Below are positions 46,220 to 55,305 of a stretch of 64,000 nt of DNA, one piece after another. Both the position numbers and the translations under genes were made by a program. The notes under the pieces are model-generated. The model did not search any database. It worked only from the letters and a program-made list of their open reading frames with translations, and was not told where the DNA came from. Position 1 is the stretch's first letter. Every line of letters starts with the position of its first letter. The stretch is from the NCBI GenBank assembly GCA_044463945.1, contig JBIQLW010000005.1, positions 62,001-126,000 of the forward strand. Reading direction: 5' to 3'. This DNA is from 62-47 sp044463945. GTDB taxonomy: Bacteria > Pseudomonadota > Alphaproteobacteria > Rhizobiales > Xanthobacteraceae.

Positions 46220-47443
46220 ATGAGCAAGCATCATTCCGGACGCTCGCGTCGCGACTTTCTGGCGAGCGCGGTGGCGGTTACGGCCTTGGCCGGACTTCGC
46301 AGCCCGGCCCTCGCACAGGCGAAGAAGGAAATCGTTATCGGTAATATCGACGCCTATTCGGGGCCCGCGGCGGTTTACTCGGCCATCGGCCGGACGCCGG
46401 GCGCTTATTTCAAGATGATCAACGAGCAGGGCGGCGTGAACGGCCGCAAGATCAGATACATCACCTACGACGACGCCTACAGCCCGCCCAAAACGGTCGA
46501 GCAGGCGCGCAAGCTGGTCGAAAGTGACGAGATCGATGTGATGTTCAGCCCGCTCGGCGCGCCGACGAATGCGGCGATCATGAAATACATGAACCAGAAA
46601 AAGGTGCCGCACCTTTTCATCGCCTCCGGCGCAACCGAATTTGGCGACCACAAGAACTTTCCGTGGACCATGGGCTTCATGCCTTGCTATCAGATCGAAG
46701 GGCGCATTTTCGCCCAGCATGTCCTGTCGACGCAGCCGGACGCCAAGATCGGCATCGTCTATCAGAACGACGATTTTGGCCGGGACGTGTTGAAGGGTTT
46801 CAAGAGCGGACTCGGTGCGAAATCGTCGATGATCGTTGCGGAGTTGTCCTATGAGACGTCGGCTCCGACGATCGATAGCCAGATCGTGAAGTGCAGGGCC
46901 GCCGGCGCGAATGTGTTCATGAGCATGACGACCCCGAAATTCGCGGCGCAGGGGATCAGAAAGATTGCCGAACTGGGCTGGCAGCCGACCCACTATATCG
47001 GCAACAATGCCTCGTCGGCGGGGTCGACGCTCAAGGCGGCCGGCTTCGATATCTCCAACGGGATTGTTTCAAGCGCGTATATGAAGGATCCCGTCGACGC
47101 GTCCTGGGACGACGATCCGGCGATCAAGACATGGCGCGCGTTCCTGGACAAATACGATCCGGAAGCCGCAAAGAATGACATCTACGCCGGCATTGCCTAT
47201 GTGGTCAGCCAGGTCATGGTGCAGGTTCTCAAGCAGTGCGGTGACGACGTTTCGCGCGAAAACATCATGAGGCAGGCCGCGAACCTCAAGGATTTCGAGT
47301 GCGATCTCCTTCTGCCGGGCATCAAGGTCAACACCGGCCCGGCCGACTATTATCCGGTCGAGCAATTGCAACTCGTGCGCTTCAACGGCAAGCGATATGA
47401 AGCGTTGGGACCGGTGATCGACGGCGGCATTTCCAAGTCCTGA
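46220..47443 (+). CDS. Orphan branched-chain-type ABC transporter substrate-binding protein (Tat-exported)
   Basis: A 407-residue Peripla_BP_6 protein. The N-terminus SRRDFLASAVAVTALAG is a twin-arginine signal, cleaved near ALAQA. The mature part begins KKEIVIGNIDAYSGPAAVYSAIG; LNEQGGVNGRKI-like and KIGIVYQNDDFGRDVLKGFK segments define the two-lobe fold. No transporter genes are adjacent. Linkage to the CoA ligase upstream suggests both serve the same substrate. Ribosome binding site GGAGAG precedes ATG 46220. Confidence 0.92.
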   Translation: MSKHHSGRSRRDFLASAVAVTALAGLRSPALAQAKKEIVIGNIDAYSGPAAVYSAIGRTPGAYFKMINEQGGVNGRKIRYITYDDAYSPPKTVEQARKLVESDEIDVMFSPLGAPTNAAIMKYMNQKKVPHLFIASGATEFGDHKNFPWTMGFMPCYQIEGRIFAQHVLSTQPDAKIGIVYQNDDFGRDVLKGFKSGLGAKSSMIVAELSYETSAPTIDSQIVKCRAAGANVFMSMTTPKFAAQGIRKIAELGWQPTHYIGNNASSAGSTLKAAGFDISNGIVSSAYMKDPVDASWDDDPAIKTWRAFLDKYDPEAAKNDIYAGIAYVVSQVMVQVLKQCGDDVSRENIMRQAANLKDFECDLLLPGIKVNTGPADYYPVEQLQLVRFNGKRYEALGPVIDGGISKS

Positions 47444-47528
47444 AGTTCAGGCGTGCCGGGCCGATGAAGGCGCCTGAAAATGCCGCGGCCCGGGCCCGGC
47501 GGAAGAAGTTGCCGGGCTCCATGCGCTT

Positions 47529-49754
47529 CTATGCCAGCGCCGCGTTCAGCGTCGCGCTCGGACGCATCACGGCGGCGCACTTTTCCGGGTCCGGCAGGTA
47601 GTAACCGCCGATGTCGGCGGGAGCGCCCTGCACGGCGGCAAGCTCGGCGACGATCTTCTCCTCGTTGCGGGCGAGCGTCTGGGCCAGCGGCTTGAACCGC
47701 GCCTGCAATTCGGTGTCCTCGGTCTGCGCGGCAAGCTCCTGCGCCCAGTACATCGCCAGATAGAACTGGCTGCCGCGGTTATCGAGTTCGCCGGTGCGCG
47801 GCGAGGGCGATTTTCTGTTGTCGAGCAGCTTGCCGGTGGCGGCGTCCAGCGTTTTCGCCAGCAGCTTGGCCTTGCCGTTTCCGGTCTTCAGGCCGAGGTC
47901 TTCCAGCGAGACGGCGAGCGCCAGAAATTCGCCCAAGGAATCCCAGCGCAGGTGGTTCTCCTCGACCAGTTGCTGGACGTGCTTGGGGGCTGAGCCGCCG
48001 GCGCCGGTTTCGTACATGCCGCCCCCTGCCATCAGCGGGACGATCGACAGCATCTTGGCCGAGGTGCCCAACTCCATGATGGGAAACAGGTCGGTCAGGT
48101 AGTCGCGCAGAATGTTGCCGGTGGCGCTGATGGTGTCGAGGCCACGGATCACGCGCTCCAGCGTATAGCGCATGGCGCGCACCTGGCTCATGATCTGAAT
48201 GTCGAGGCCGGTGGTGTCGTGTTCGTGCAGGTACATCTTGACCTTGGTGATGAGCTGCGCCTCATGCGGCCGATAGGGGTCGAGCCAGAACAGCACCGGC
48301 ATCCCCGAATGACGGGCGCGGGTGACGGCGAGTTTGACCCAGTCGCGGATAGCGGCGTCCTTGACCTGGCACATCCGCCAGATGTCGCCCTGCTCGACGT
48401 TCTGGCTCAGCAGCACCTCGCCGGTGGCAAGGTCGGTGATATTGGCGACGCCGTCCTCAGGAATTTCGAAGGTCTTGTCGTGCGAGCCGTATTCCTCGGC
48501 CTGCTGCGCCATCAGGCCGACATTGGGTACGGTGCCCATGGTGCGCGGATCGAACGCGCCGTGCCATTTGCAGAAGTTGATCATCTCCTGGTAGATGCGA
48601 GCGAAGGTGCTTTCCGGCATCACCGCCTTGACGTCCTTCAGGCGGCCATCTGCGCCCCACATTTTGCCGCCGTTGCGGATCATCGCCGGCATCGACGCGT
48701 CGACGATGATGTCGTTGGGCGAATAGAAATTGGTGATGCCCTTGGCCGAATCGACCATCGCCAGTTCCGGCCGGTGCTCGTGGCAGGCGTGCAGATCGCG
48801 CCGGATCTCATCCTGCTGGCTTTGCGGCAGGCTGGCGATCTTGGTGTAGAGATCCACCATGCCGTTGTTGACGTTGACGCCCAGTTCCTCGAACAGCGGA
48901 CCGTGCTTCTCGAAGGCCTCGCGGTAATAGATCTTGACGCAGTGGCCGAACACGATGGGGTGCGACACCTTCATCATGGTGGCCTTGACGTGCAGCGAGA
49001 ACATCACGCCGGTTTTGTATGCGTCCTCGATCTGCTGCTCGTAGAATTCCAGAAGCGCCTTCTTGCTCATGAACATCGAGTCGATGACTTCACGATCCTG
49101 CAGCGACACCTTGGGCTTGAGGACGATGGTCTTGCCGCTCTTGGTAATCAGCTCCATCTTGACGTCGCGCGCCCGGTCCAGCGTCATCGACTTCTCGCCG
49201 TGGTAGAAATCGCCGTGATGCATATGCGAGACGTGCGAGCGCGACGCCTGACTCCATTCCGCCATGCTGTGCGGATTCTTGCGCGCGTAGTTCTTCACCG
49301 CCAGCGGCGCGCGGCGGTCGGAATTGCCCTCGCGCAACACTGGGTTCACCGCGCTGCCAATGCACTTGGCGTAGCGCGCCCGGATCGCCTTTTCCTCATC
49401 GGATTTGGGGTTTTCGGGGTAGTTCGGGACCTTGTAGCCCTTGCCCTGCAACTCCTTGATGGCCGCCATCAACTGCGCCACCGAAGCGCTGATGTTGGGC
49501 AGCTTGATGATGTTGGTATCGGGCAACAGCGTCAGCCGGCCCAGTTCGGCCAGATTGTCCGGCACGCGCTGCGCCTCGGTCAGGAACTCGGGAAATTCGC
49601 CAAGAATGCGGGCGGCCACCGAAATGTCGCTGGTGACAACATCGATGCCGGCCGGCGCGGTGAAGGCGCGCACGATCGGCAGGAACGCCGTCGTCGCCAG
49701 CGCGGGGGCCTCGTCGGTCAAAGTGTAGATGATGGTGGGGGAGGTCGTGCTCAT
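47529..49754 (-). CDS. icd: Monomeric NADP-dependent isocitrate dehydrogenase
   Basis: A 741-residue enzyme, the size of the Azotobacter-type monomeric IDH, unrelated in length to the ~400-residue dimeric form. Landmarks include IIYTLTDEAPALATTAFLPIVRAF at the N-terminus, GNSDRRAP, SHMHHGDFYHGEKSM, and FWLDPYRPHEAQLITKV. It converts isocitrate to 2-oxoglutarate with production of NADPH in the TCA cycle. I start at ATG 49754 instead of an upstream TTG because the family length and N-terminus agree. It appears to be a single-gene unit. Confidence 0.96.
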   Translation of the reverse strand: MSTTSPTIIYTLTDEAPALATTAFLPIVRAFTAPAGIDVVTSDISVAARILGEFPEFLTEAQRVPDNLAELGRLTLLPDTNIIKLPNISASVAQLMAAIKELQGKGYKVPNYPENPKSDEEKAIRARYAKCIGSAVNPVLREGNSDRRAPLAVKNYARKNPHSMAEWSQASRSHVSHMHHGDFYHGEKSMTLDRARDVKMELITKSGKTIVLKPKVSLQDREVIDSMFMSKKALLEFYEQQIEDAYKTGVMFSLHVKATMMKVSHPIVFGHCVKIYYREAFEKHGPLFEELGVNVNNGMVDLYTKIASLPQSQQDEIRRDLHACHEHRPELAMVDSAKGITNFYSPNDIIVDASMPAMIRNGGKMWGADGRLKDVKAVMPESTFARIYQEMINFCKWHGAFDPRTMGTVPNVGLMAQQAEEYGSHDKTFEIPEDGVANITDLATGEVLLSQNVEQGDIWRMCQVKDAAIRDWVKLAVTRARHSGMPVLFWLDPYRPHEAQLITKVKMYLHEHDTTGLDIQIMSQVRAMRYTLERVIRGLDTISATGNILRDYLTDLFPIMELGTSAKMLSIVPLMAGGGMYETGAGGSAPKHVQQLVEENHLRWDSLGEFLALAVSLEDLGLKTGNGKAKLLAKTLDAATGKLLDNRKSPSPRTGELDNRGSQFYLAMYWAQELAAQTEDTELQARFKPLAQTLARNEEKIVAELAAVQGAPADIGGYYLPDPEKCAAVMRPSATLNAALA

Positions 49755-50027
49755 GCGCTGGCTCTCTTGGTGCAACTGGAACCGGATGCCGGGGAAAGCA
49801 CCGCCCCGGACTGGTGCGGCGATTGAAGGGCAATTAAGCGGCGGGTTTTCCGGCGGCGGGGCGGTTCGATCTCGTGATGGAACCTGCCATTAAACGACGG
49901 GCTCGGGCAACAGGTTTGCATCCTCCTCGCGCTGCCGGGCAGAGGTGACGATCGCCATTTGAATACCATCGGCGTGGCTATGCCTGAGGACGCCCGGTGA
50001 GCTTTGATCGAAGGAGAGCGGCTTTGC

Positions 50028-50960
50028 TCATGCCGGCCGATAGGCGCCCTGTTCGTCGATCTGCACCCGCCCGTCGGCAACAAGCTCGTCGAGATGCTGC
50101 GAGATCGTCCGGGTCTCGGAGGCCGTCACCCACGGACTCTCGTAGCCCGGCGGATAGAGCAGCCGCTGCGCGACCAACTGCTCCAGCGTCTTCGGTGACT
50201 CGTTCAGCATGGCCAGCAGGCGCTGCTCGCGCTCGTCGATCTTGGCGGCATAGGCGGCGAGATCCTGCAAGAAGCGCGCGCGATCCGTATAGACGCCGCG
50301 GTGATGCGCCGTGACCCAGACCTTTGCCGGAATCTCCGGCAGTTGCGCCAGGCTGCGGCGGAAGCCGGACAGGCTTGAGGAGGCATCGCCGTAGTAGGGC
50401 CCGAAGCCGGTCAGATCGATGTCACCGATAAACGCCACGCCCTCCGGTTCGACCAAGAGGACACAGTGACCGGCCGTGTGGCCCGGCATGTGAAAGGCGC
50501 GGACCCGTACCCCGCCGAGATCCCAGGATGCGCCGTCCACGTAGCCCTGTGCATCGGGGCGCGGCGCGTAAAAGAAGTCGCGCTGGAATTGCGCTTGCAT
50601 GTCCGGCACGCTCTCCTGATCGGTCAGCCCGAAGGCCGCGACCAGTCCATCCCAACTCCGCGCCGCCTCAAGATCGGCTTCATGCACGTAGACCGGCGCA
50701 TGGGGGAGGCGGTGCAGGCCAGCCATATGGTCTTCGTGGACGTGACCCATCACCACGAGTTCGGTGGCATCGAACTCCGGCCCGATGAGGTTCGATACGA
50801 TCGGTGCGTCTAGCGCCGCCCGCGTATCCGAGCCGCGGACGAGCACCTGGTTTCCATCGGGATATTTGCCGTTCTTTTCGCCGAAGAACACCGATACCCG
50901 GCCGAAATCCGCGCGCTGGACTGGTGCGCGAGAGGCAGGCTGGCTTGCAACAGGACTCAT
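50028..50960 (-). CDS. MBL-fold metallo-hydrolase
   Basis: A 310-residue metallo-beta-lactamase-fold protein. The metal motif is H73-V-H75-E-D77-H78, with a later FHMPGHTAGHCVLL and GDIDLTGFGPYYGD supplying further ligands. A C-terminal winged region (LNESPKTLEQLVAQRLLYPPG...ISQHLDELVADGRVQID) resembles the LACTB2-like tail. These enzymes are cytoplasmic hydrolases of thioesters, lactones or nucleic acids; the target is not known. ATG 50960 follows AAGGAGAG. It lies 73 bases downstream of the MFS gene and may be in its operon. Confidence 0.9.
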   Translation of the reverse strand: MSPVASQPASRAPVQRADFGRVSVFFGEKNGKYPDGNQVLVRGSDTRAALDAPIVSNLIGPEFDATELVVMGHVHEDHMAGLHRLPHAPVYVHEADLEAARSWDGLVAAFGLTDQESVPDMQAQFQRDFFYAPRPDAQGYVDGASWDLGGVRVRAFHMPGHTAGHCVLLVEPEGVAFIGDIDLTGFGPYYGDASSSLSGFRRSLAQLPEIPAKVWVTAHHRGVYTDRARFLQDLAAYAAKIDEREQRLLAMLNESPKTLEQLVAQRLLYPPGYESPWVTASETRTISQHLDELVADGRVQIDEQGAYRPA

Positions 50961-51033
50961 ATCGATCGACTCTCCTTCAGCAAAAGTTGCTGTCGCCCGC
51001 GAGGGCCGGTTGGCCATCTCCCCCGACGACGCC

Positions 51034-52269
51034 TTAAGTGGCCCGCAGCGCCGGCGGCCGCGACGGCCGGATCAACGCGAACGCGATCTGGACGATGCCG
51101 CCGGCAAGCCCAAGCGCGACGCCAATGCGCCAGGCCATGGTGTAGGAGCCGAGCGTATCATAGAGCAATCCTCCGCCGTAGGCGCCAAGGAAGCTGCCAA
51201 GCTGGTGGACCATGAAGGAAAGCCCCTGGATCATCGCCTGCCAGCGCAGCCCGAACATCTCGGCGATGGCTCCGGCGGCGAGCGGGCTCACGCCCAGCCA
51301 GAGAAAGCCCATGATGGCGCCGAACAGCAGCGTCGATTCCGGCGTCGCGGGCAGCATGAAATACCAGCCGAGCGTCAACGAACGCAGGATATAGATCATG
51401 CCGAGCAGCGCGAGCTTGTTCCAGCGCTCGCCGGCCCAGCCGAAGAACAGCGAGCCCAGCACGTTGAAGCCTCCGATCACGCCGAGCGTCTGCGCGCTCA
51501 GCATCGGATCAAGACCGCAGATCGCGAGATAGGACGGCAGATGCGTGGTGATGAATATCAGTTGCATCCCGCAGACCATGAACGCACAGCTCATCACCAC
51601 GAAGGAGGCGTTGCTGAACGCGGCCTTTGCGGCCATCAGCGCCGTGGCGTCACCGATCTCCTCGGACGTGGTGGTTTTGGGGAGCGGAATCTGATCGACC
51701 CTGCCGGCGAACCAGGCGGCCGGGAGCATGAGGAGCGCCAGCGCCACGAAGCCGAACAGCCCGATGCGCCAGCCGAAGTCATCGCTCAACGCTTGCCCGA
51801 TCGGCGCCGACAGCAATGCGCCGAGCGAGCCAACGGCGGACACGATGCCAAGCACGGTCGAGCGCACCGTTTCCGGCACCGCGCGGGTTGCCACCGACAT
51901 CGCGATCGCCGTTGCCGTGCAAGCAAGCGATGCGCCGATCAGGATGCCGCCGCCGATCAGGACGCCGACGATGCCGTGCGCGCCCGCCATCAATGCGAGC
52001 CCCGCCATGTAGAGCAGCGCGCCGATCACCATGATGAGGCGAAAGCCGTAACGGACTGTCAGGGCGCCCGCGAGTGGTTGCAGAAATCCCCAGGCGAGAT
52101 TCTGGACGGCAATCGCCAGCGTGAAGTCGGACACCGAGATGCCGACGTCGCGGGTCAGCGGCTGCATGAAGAGGCCGAGACTTTGCCGCAGCCCCATGCT
52201 CAGCGTCAGGACGACGGATGCGCCGATCAGGATCGGAAGCGCGGGACGCAGGACTTGCAGCAACGGCAT
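51034..52269 (-). CDS. Major facilitator superfamily transporter
   Basis: A 411-residue, 12-helix MFS protein. It begins LQVLRPALPILIGASVVLTLSMGLRQSLGLFMQPL, a form seen in the oxalate/formate-antiporter-like and monocarboxylate groups, and has the loop motif G-A-L-T-V-R-Y-G-F-R (a version of G-x-x-x-D-R-x-G). The substrate cannot be told. Ribosome binding site GGAGAGA precedes ATG 52269. A perfect palindrome lies between it and the TetR gene upstream, so it is probably under TetR control. Confidence 0.9.
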   Translation of the reverse strand: MPLLQVLRPALPILIGASVVLTLSMGLRQSLGLFMQPLTRDVGISVSDFTLAIAVQNLAWGFLQPLAGALTVRYGFRLIMVIGALLYMAGLALMAGAHGIVGVLIGGGILIGASLACTATAIAMSVATRAVPETVRSTVLGIVSAVGSLGALLSAPIGQALSDDFGWRIGLFGFVALALLMLPAAWFAGRVDQIPLPKTTTSEEIGDATALMAAKAAFSNASFVVMSCAFMVCGMQLIFITTHLPSYLAICGLDPMLSAQTLGVIGGFNVLGSLFFGWAGERWNKLALLGMIYILRSLTLGWYFMLPATPESTLLFGAIMGFLWLGVSPLAAGAIAEMFGLRWQAMIQGLSFMVHQLGSFLGAYGGGLLYDTLGSYTMAWRIGVALGLAGGIVQIAFALIRPSRPPALRAT

Positions 52270-52328
52270 CGTTGTCTTCTCTCCCGGCGGCGATCAGAGT
52301 CCTGGCGTTCCGCTGCGCACATTTATCA

Positions 52329-52345
52329 TTACATACGTTATGTAA
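52329..52345. promoter_or_regulatory. Perfect palindromic operator TTACATA-CGT-TATGTAA
   Basis: A 7-3-7 perfect inverted repeat, AT-rich against the GC-rich surroundings, 60 bases upstream of the MFS start codon and downstream of the TetR gene. It is a strong candidate for the binding site of the neighbouring TetR regulator controlling the MFS and hydrolase genes. Confidence 0.65.
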
Positions 52346-52449
52346 ACAAGCGCAAACGCTGATCGCATCCATGCAGGGAAGGAAGAGAGCCATTCCTGAA
52401 AACTGGGGAAGAATGGCCGAAAGCTATCGCACGGCTTCCTCCCGCTCTA

Positions 52450-53136
52450 TCAGGAACCGGTGTTGCCGTTGGTGGCCGGGGGCGGCGAGATCATGGCGAT
52501 TGTCGCATCCACCAGTGCCTGTACACGCGTCGGCTGAAACCGGTCCGGCTCGACCGGAAACATGATCATCCAGCCGTCACCGATCGCGCTGAGCTGATCG
52601 GCAAGCAGGTCGGCGGGAATGTCGCAGCGGATCAGACCCCGAGTCTGTCCCCGCGCCAGTATCGCGGTCAGTGCGTCGCGATAGCGCGCATATCGGCGCT
52701 GGTAGACAGCGGCGAAGGCGGGCTCGTGTCTGGCATGGGCCAACAACTGGAACGCCGCCTGCCATGGCTCCGGATCGTCGGAATTGATCCAGCTCAGCCA
52801 TCGCTGAAGGCCGACCCTGACATCGATGCGATCCTGGCCTTTGCCAAGCTGCGCGTCGAACTGGTCGAACAGGCTTTCGGCGACGGCGGTGACCATCTTT
52901 TCCTTGTTCGCGAAGTAATAGGTAACCGCGCCCGTCGTGCACTCTGCGCGCTGCGCCACCTTGCGTAGCGAGGCACCGGCGAAGCCCTCCCGCGCGATCA
53001 CGGAAATGGCCGCCTTCAGCAGTTCGGCTCGCTTGGCCGCATGGTCGCCGACCGGGCGTCCTCGTCGGGCGATCGCCCCGGCCGCGCTCTTTGTCACCTG
53101 ACGGCCAGCATTTGTCGGAAGGACCCGTTTCTTCAT
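52450..53136 (-). CDS. TetR-family transcriptional regulator
   Basis: A 228-residue repressor with the HTH AISVIAREGFAGASLRKVAQRAECTTGAVTYYFANKEKMVTAVAESLFD (about residues 42-90), preceded by a basic tail. The C-terminal domain has WLSWINSDDPEPWQAAFQLLAHARHEPAF, typical of TetR_C-containing regulators. It is upstream of and in line with the MFS gene, with the operator-like palindrome between them. It may also regulate itself. Confidence 0.92.
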   Translation of the reverse strand: MKKRVLPTNAGRQVTKSAAGAIARRGRPVGDHAAKRAELLKAAISVIAREGFAGASLRKVAQRAECTTGAVTYYFANKEKMVTAVAESLFDQFDAQLGKGQDRIDVRVGLQRWLSWINSDDPEPWQAAFQLLAHARHEPAFAAVYQRRYARYRDALTAILARGQTRGLIRCDIPADLLADQLSAIGDGWMIMFPVEPDRFQPTRVQALVDATIAMISPPPATNGNTGS

Positions 53137-53236
53137 GTGGCGGCAAATAGCGGGTTTGGATCTCGCATCAATTATTCATAACAATTGCTGTGTAAAACGC
53201 AAAGAGCCGCCATTCTGGACGCGGTCGCTCTCGAAC

Positions 53237-54196
53237 TCAGTTTTTCGCCGTCGCTCGCAATGCACGGACCCCCAGGCCGGTCTGCTTTCGCATCAGTCGG
53301 CGGAGTGTCGAGGCATCCGCATATCCTACCCGTCGTGCGATCGCGTCGAATGGCAGTTGGGTCGTCTCGATTAGTTCCACTGCCCGCTCCACGCGCAGGC
53401 TTTGCAGGAACTGGACGGGTGTGAGGCCCGTCACCTTCTCGATACGACGCGCGAAGGTGCGCGGACCCAGCCCGGCTGCCTCGGCCATGTCATCGACGCT
53501 GAACGATTCACCCAGATGCTTGCTCGCCCAGCGCTCCGCGCGCGAAACGTAAGCATCGGCAGCGGTGAGATAACCGAGCGCCATGTAGCGGGCTTGAGAG
53601 CGTCGCTGGTCGAGCAGCAGGAGGCGCGCGCACGCTTCGGCCAGCCTTGATCCCGCGAAGCGGCTGACCAGGGCGAGACAGAGGTCGAGTTGTGCCAAGG
53701 CCGCGCCGGCCGTCATGAACGATCCATCTCTGACGACCAACGCGTCGGCGTCGAGCGCAACGTCAGGGTAGAGTTGCCGGAACAGAGGGGCCAGCCACCA
53801 TGTGGTGGTCGCCCGCCTGCCATCGAGAATGCCGGCCGATGCCAGCAGAAAAACCCCCGAGCAGGCAGCGGCAATCGCTACTCGCTTTTGTGCCGCCGAA
53901 ACCAGCATCCGGTGCGCGATCTTCGCATCTCTCTTTGAAAGGCGTTCGGAAATCTCCTCCGCGCTGTTCAACCCGAGCCCTGGCACCAGCAGAATGTCCG
54001 CCGGGCCAACCGCATTTTTTCCGCCGACGAATGAGCGCGCCTGCCGGGCACCGGAGCCGGTCGCGCGGAGGGCGAAGGGAGGAGGGCGGCGATTGATCTC
54101 ACGCAGCCGGTTGGCTGTCGCGAACAGATCGAACGTCACCGCCACACTGGAGGGAAACGCGCCCTTCAAGACCAGAACCTCGATGATTTTCGCCAT
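53237..54196 (-). CDS. AraC-family regulator with GATase1/DJ-1-like domain (GlxA type)
   Basis: A 319-residue protein. Residues about 1-190 form a DJ-1/PfpI-like domain (VLVLKGAFPSSVAVTFDLF, then VAIAAACSGVFLLASAGILDGRRATTTWW, with the nucleophile-elbow cysteine in AACSG). Residues about 220-315 carry the two-HTH AraC domain (FSVDDMAEAAGLGPRTFARRIEKVTGLTPVQFLQSLRVERAVELIETT). Such regulators sense small metabolites. It is divergent from the dienelactone-hydrolase-like gene at 54288, its likely target. ATG 54196 has no strong ribosome binding site; a TTG at 54244 is an alternative. Confidence 0.9.
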   Translation of the reverse strand: MAKIIEVLVLKGAFPSSVAVTFDLFATANRLREINRRPPPFALRATGSGARQARSFVGGKNAVGPADILLVPGLGLNSAEEISERLSKRDAKIAHRMLVSAAQKRVAIAAACSGVFLLASAGILDGRRATTTWWLAPLFRQLYPDVALDADALVVRDGSFMTAGAALAQLDLCLALVSRFAGSRLAEACARLLLLDQRRSQARYMALGYLTAADAYVSRAERWASKHLGESFSVDDMAEAAGLGPRTFARRIEKVTGLTPVQFLQSLRVERAVELIETTQLPFDAIARRVGYADASTLRRLMRKQTGLGVRALRATAKN

Positions 54197-54287
54197 GACA
54201 AAAATTGCCCGAAAAATGTCGTTTCTGACACCTATACTTCGCAAGGTGCGGCGGCAATACTTGAACCGTCAAGACAGGGAACCCGCC

Positions 54288-55109
54288 ATGACGCGCAGTT
54301 TGAACGAGGACGACGACCTGAGCGATTTTGCGTCGCGAACCGTCACGCTGAACGGCCTTGCAAAGGTTGTTCACGTTGGTGGCTCAGGGCCCGCGGTCAT
54401 CGTCATGACCGAGATGCCGGGCATCAGTCCTCAGGTGGCCCGTTTCGCGCGCTGGGTGCGGGATGCGGGCTTTACGGTGTACATGCCGTCGCTTTTCGGG
54501 CGCGATGGCGTAGTCCCCAAGGCGGACGAAGGAGCCGAGATCTTTCGACGGACGTGCATGTCGGCGGAGTTTAATGCGTTCAAGCGCAACGCATCGAGCC
54601 CGGTGACGCAATGGTTGCGGGCGCTGGCGAAAGCAGCTCATGCGGAATGCGGCGGTCCCGGTGTCGGTGCGATCGGCATGTGCTTTACCGGCAACTTTGC
54701 GCTGACAATGATGCTGGAGCCGGCCGTGCTTGCTCCCGTTCTGGCGCAACCGTCGCTTCCTTTGGAGGATCCGGCAGGGCTTGAGATTTCCCCGAGCGAA
54801 CTCGCGCAGGTGCGTGAGCGGATGAAGCGGGAGGATCTCACCGTCCTGGCCTATCGCTTCGCAGGCGACACCGTCTGCCGTGCCGAGCGGTTCGCGGCCT
54901 ATCAAGAAGCGCTTGGCGACCGGTTTGTGCCGCGGGTGCTGCCCGACGATGCCGCGAACCGTGACGTGCCTGAGTTTTTCGCCCGCTATGTGCCGGTGCC
55001 TCATAGCGTCGTCACGGTCCACCTCATCGATGAGGCTGGGCAGCCGACCATTGCGGCACGAGACGAGATCCTCGCATTTTTTGCCGGGCGTCTTTTTCCC
55101 GAGTGCTGA
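54288..55109 (+). CDS. Dienelactone hydrolase family protein
   Basis: A 273-residue alpha/beta hydrolase. The nucleophile elbow is GAIGMC132FTGNFAL, with cysteine as in dienelactone hydrolase. PAVIVMTEMPGISPQVARFARWVRDAGFTVYMPSLFG matches the N-terminal part of the family. These enzymes open lactones from chlorocatechol or related ring-cleavage paths. The in-frame stretch left of ATG 54288 is antisense to the AraC gene and is rejected; AGGGA lies 7 bases before the start. It is divergent from the AraC/GATase1 regulator. Confidence 0.88.
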   Translation: MTRSLNEDDDLSDFASRTVTLNGLAKVVHVGGSGPAVIVMTEMPGISPQVARFARWVRDAGFTVYMPSLFGRDGVVPKADEGAEIFRRTCMSAEFNAFKRNASSPVTQWLRALAKAAHAECGGPGVGAIGMCFTGNFALTMMLEPAVLAPVLAQPSLPLEDPAGLEISPSELAQVRERMKREDLTVLAYRFAGDTVCRAERFAAYQEALGDRFVPRVLPDDAANRDVPEFFARYVPVPHSVVTVHLIDEAGQPTIAARDEILAFFAGRLFPEC

Positions 55110-55212
55110 CGACTATTTCCTTCCATCGTTCCCTGTCTTTCATGCCGGTTTTTGAGCCGGCTTGAGTTCGTCGAGGAACGGTGTATAAGTGTTTCATAAA
55201 AATAGAATATCA

Positions 55213-55227
55213 TTCTGTCAGACAGAA
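55213..55227. promoter_or_regulatory. Perfect palindromic operator TTCTGTC-A-GACAGAA
   Basis: A 7-1-7 perfect inverted repeat in an AT-rich promoter region 79 bases before the flavoprotein start. The form (TTCYG-N5-CRGAA) resembles sites of IclR-family regulators. The last gene of the operon encodes an IclR protein, so this is probably its operator. Confidence 0.6.
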
Positions 55228-55305
55228 CGATTATCGCTGACGGATCATCAGGTGAGGCAAGAGGTTGCGTGCGGCGTCGCGCACGAGCCGGTGGATAGGT
55301 CAGTC

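Noticed and set aside
47529..49826. A 535-codon plus-strand frame (48219-49826) opposite isocitrate dehydrogenase
   Set aside because: The minus strand gives a full-length monomeric IDH. The plus-strand product is a typical high-GC shadow.
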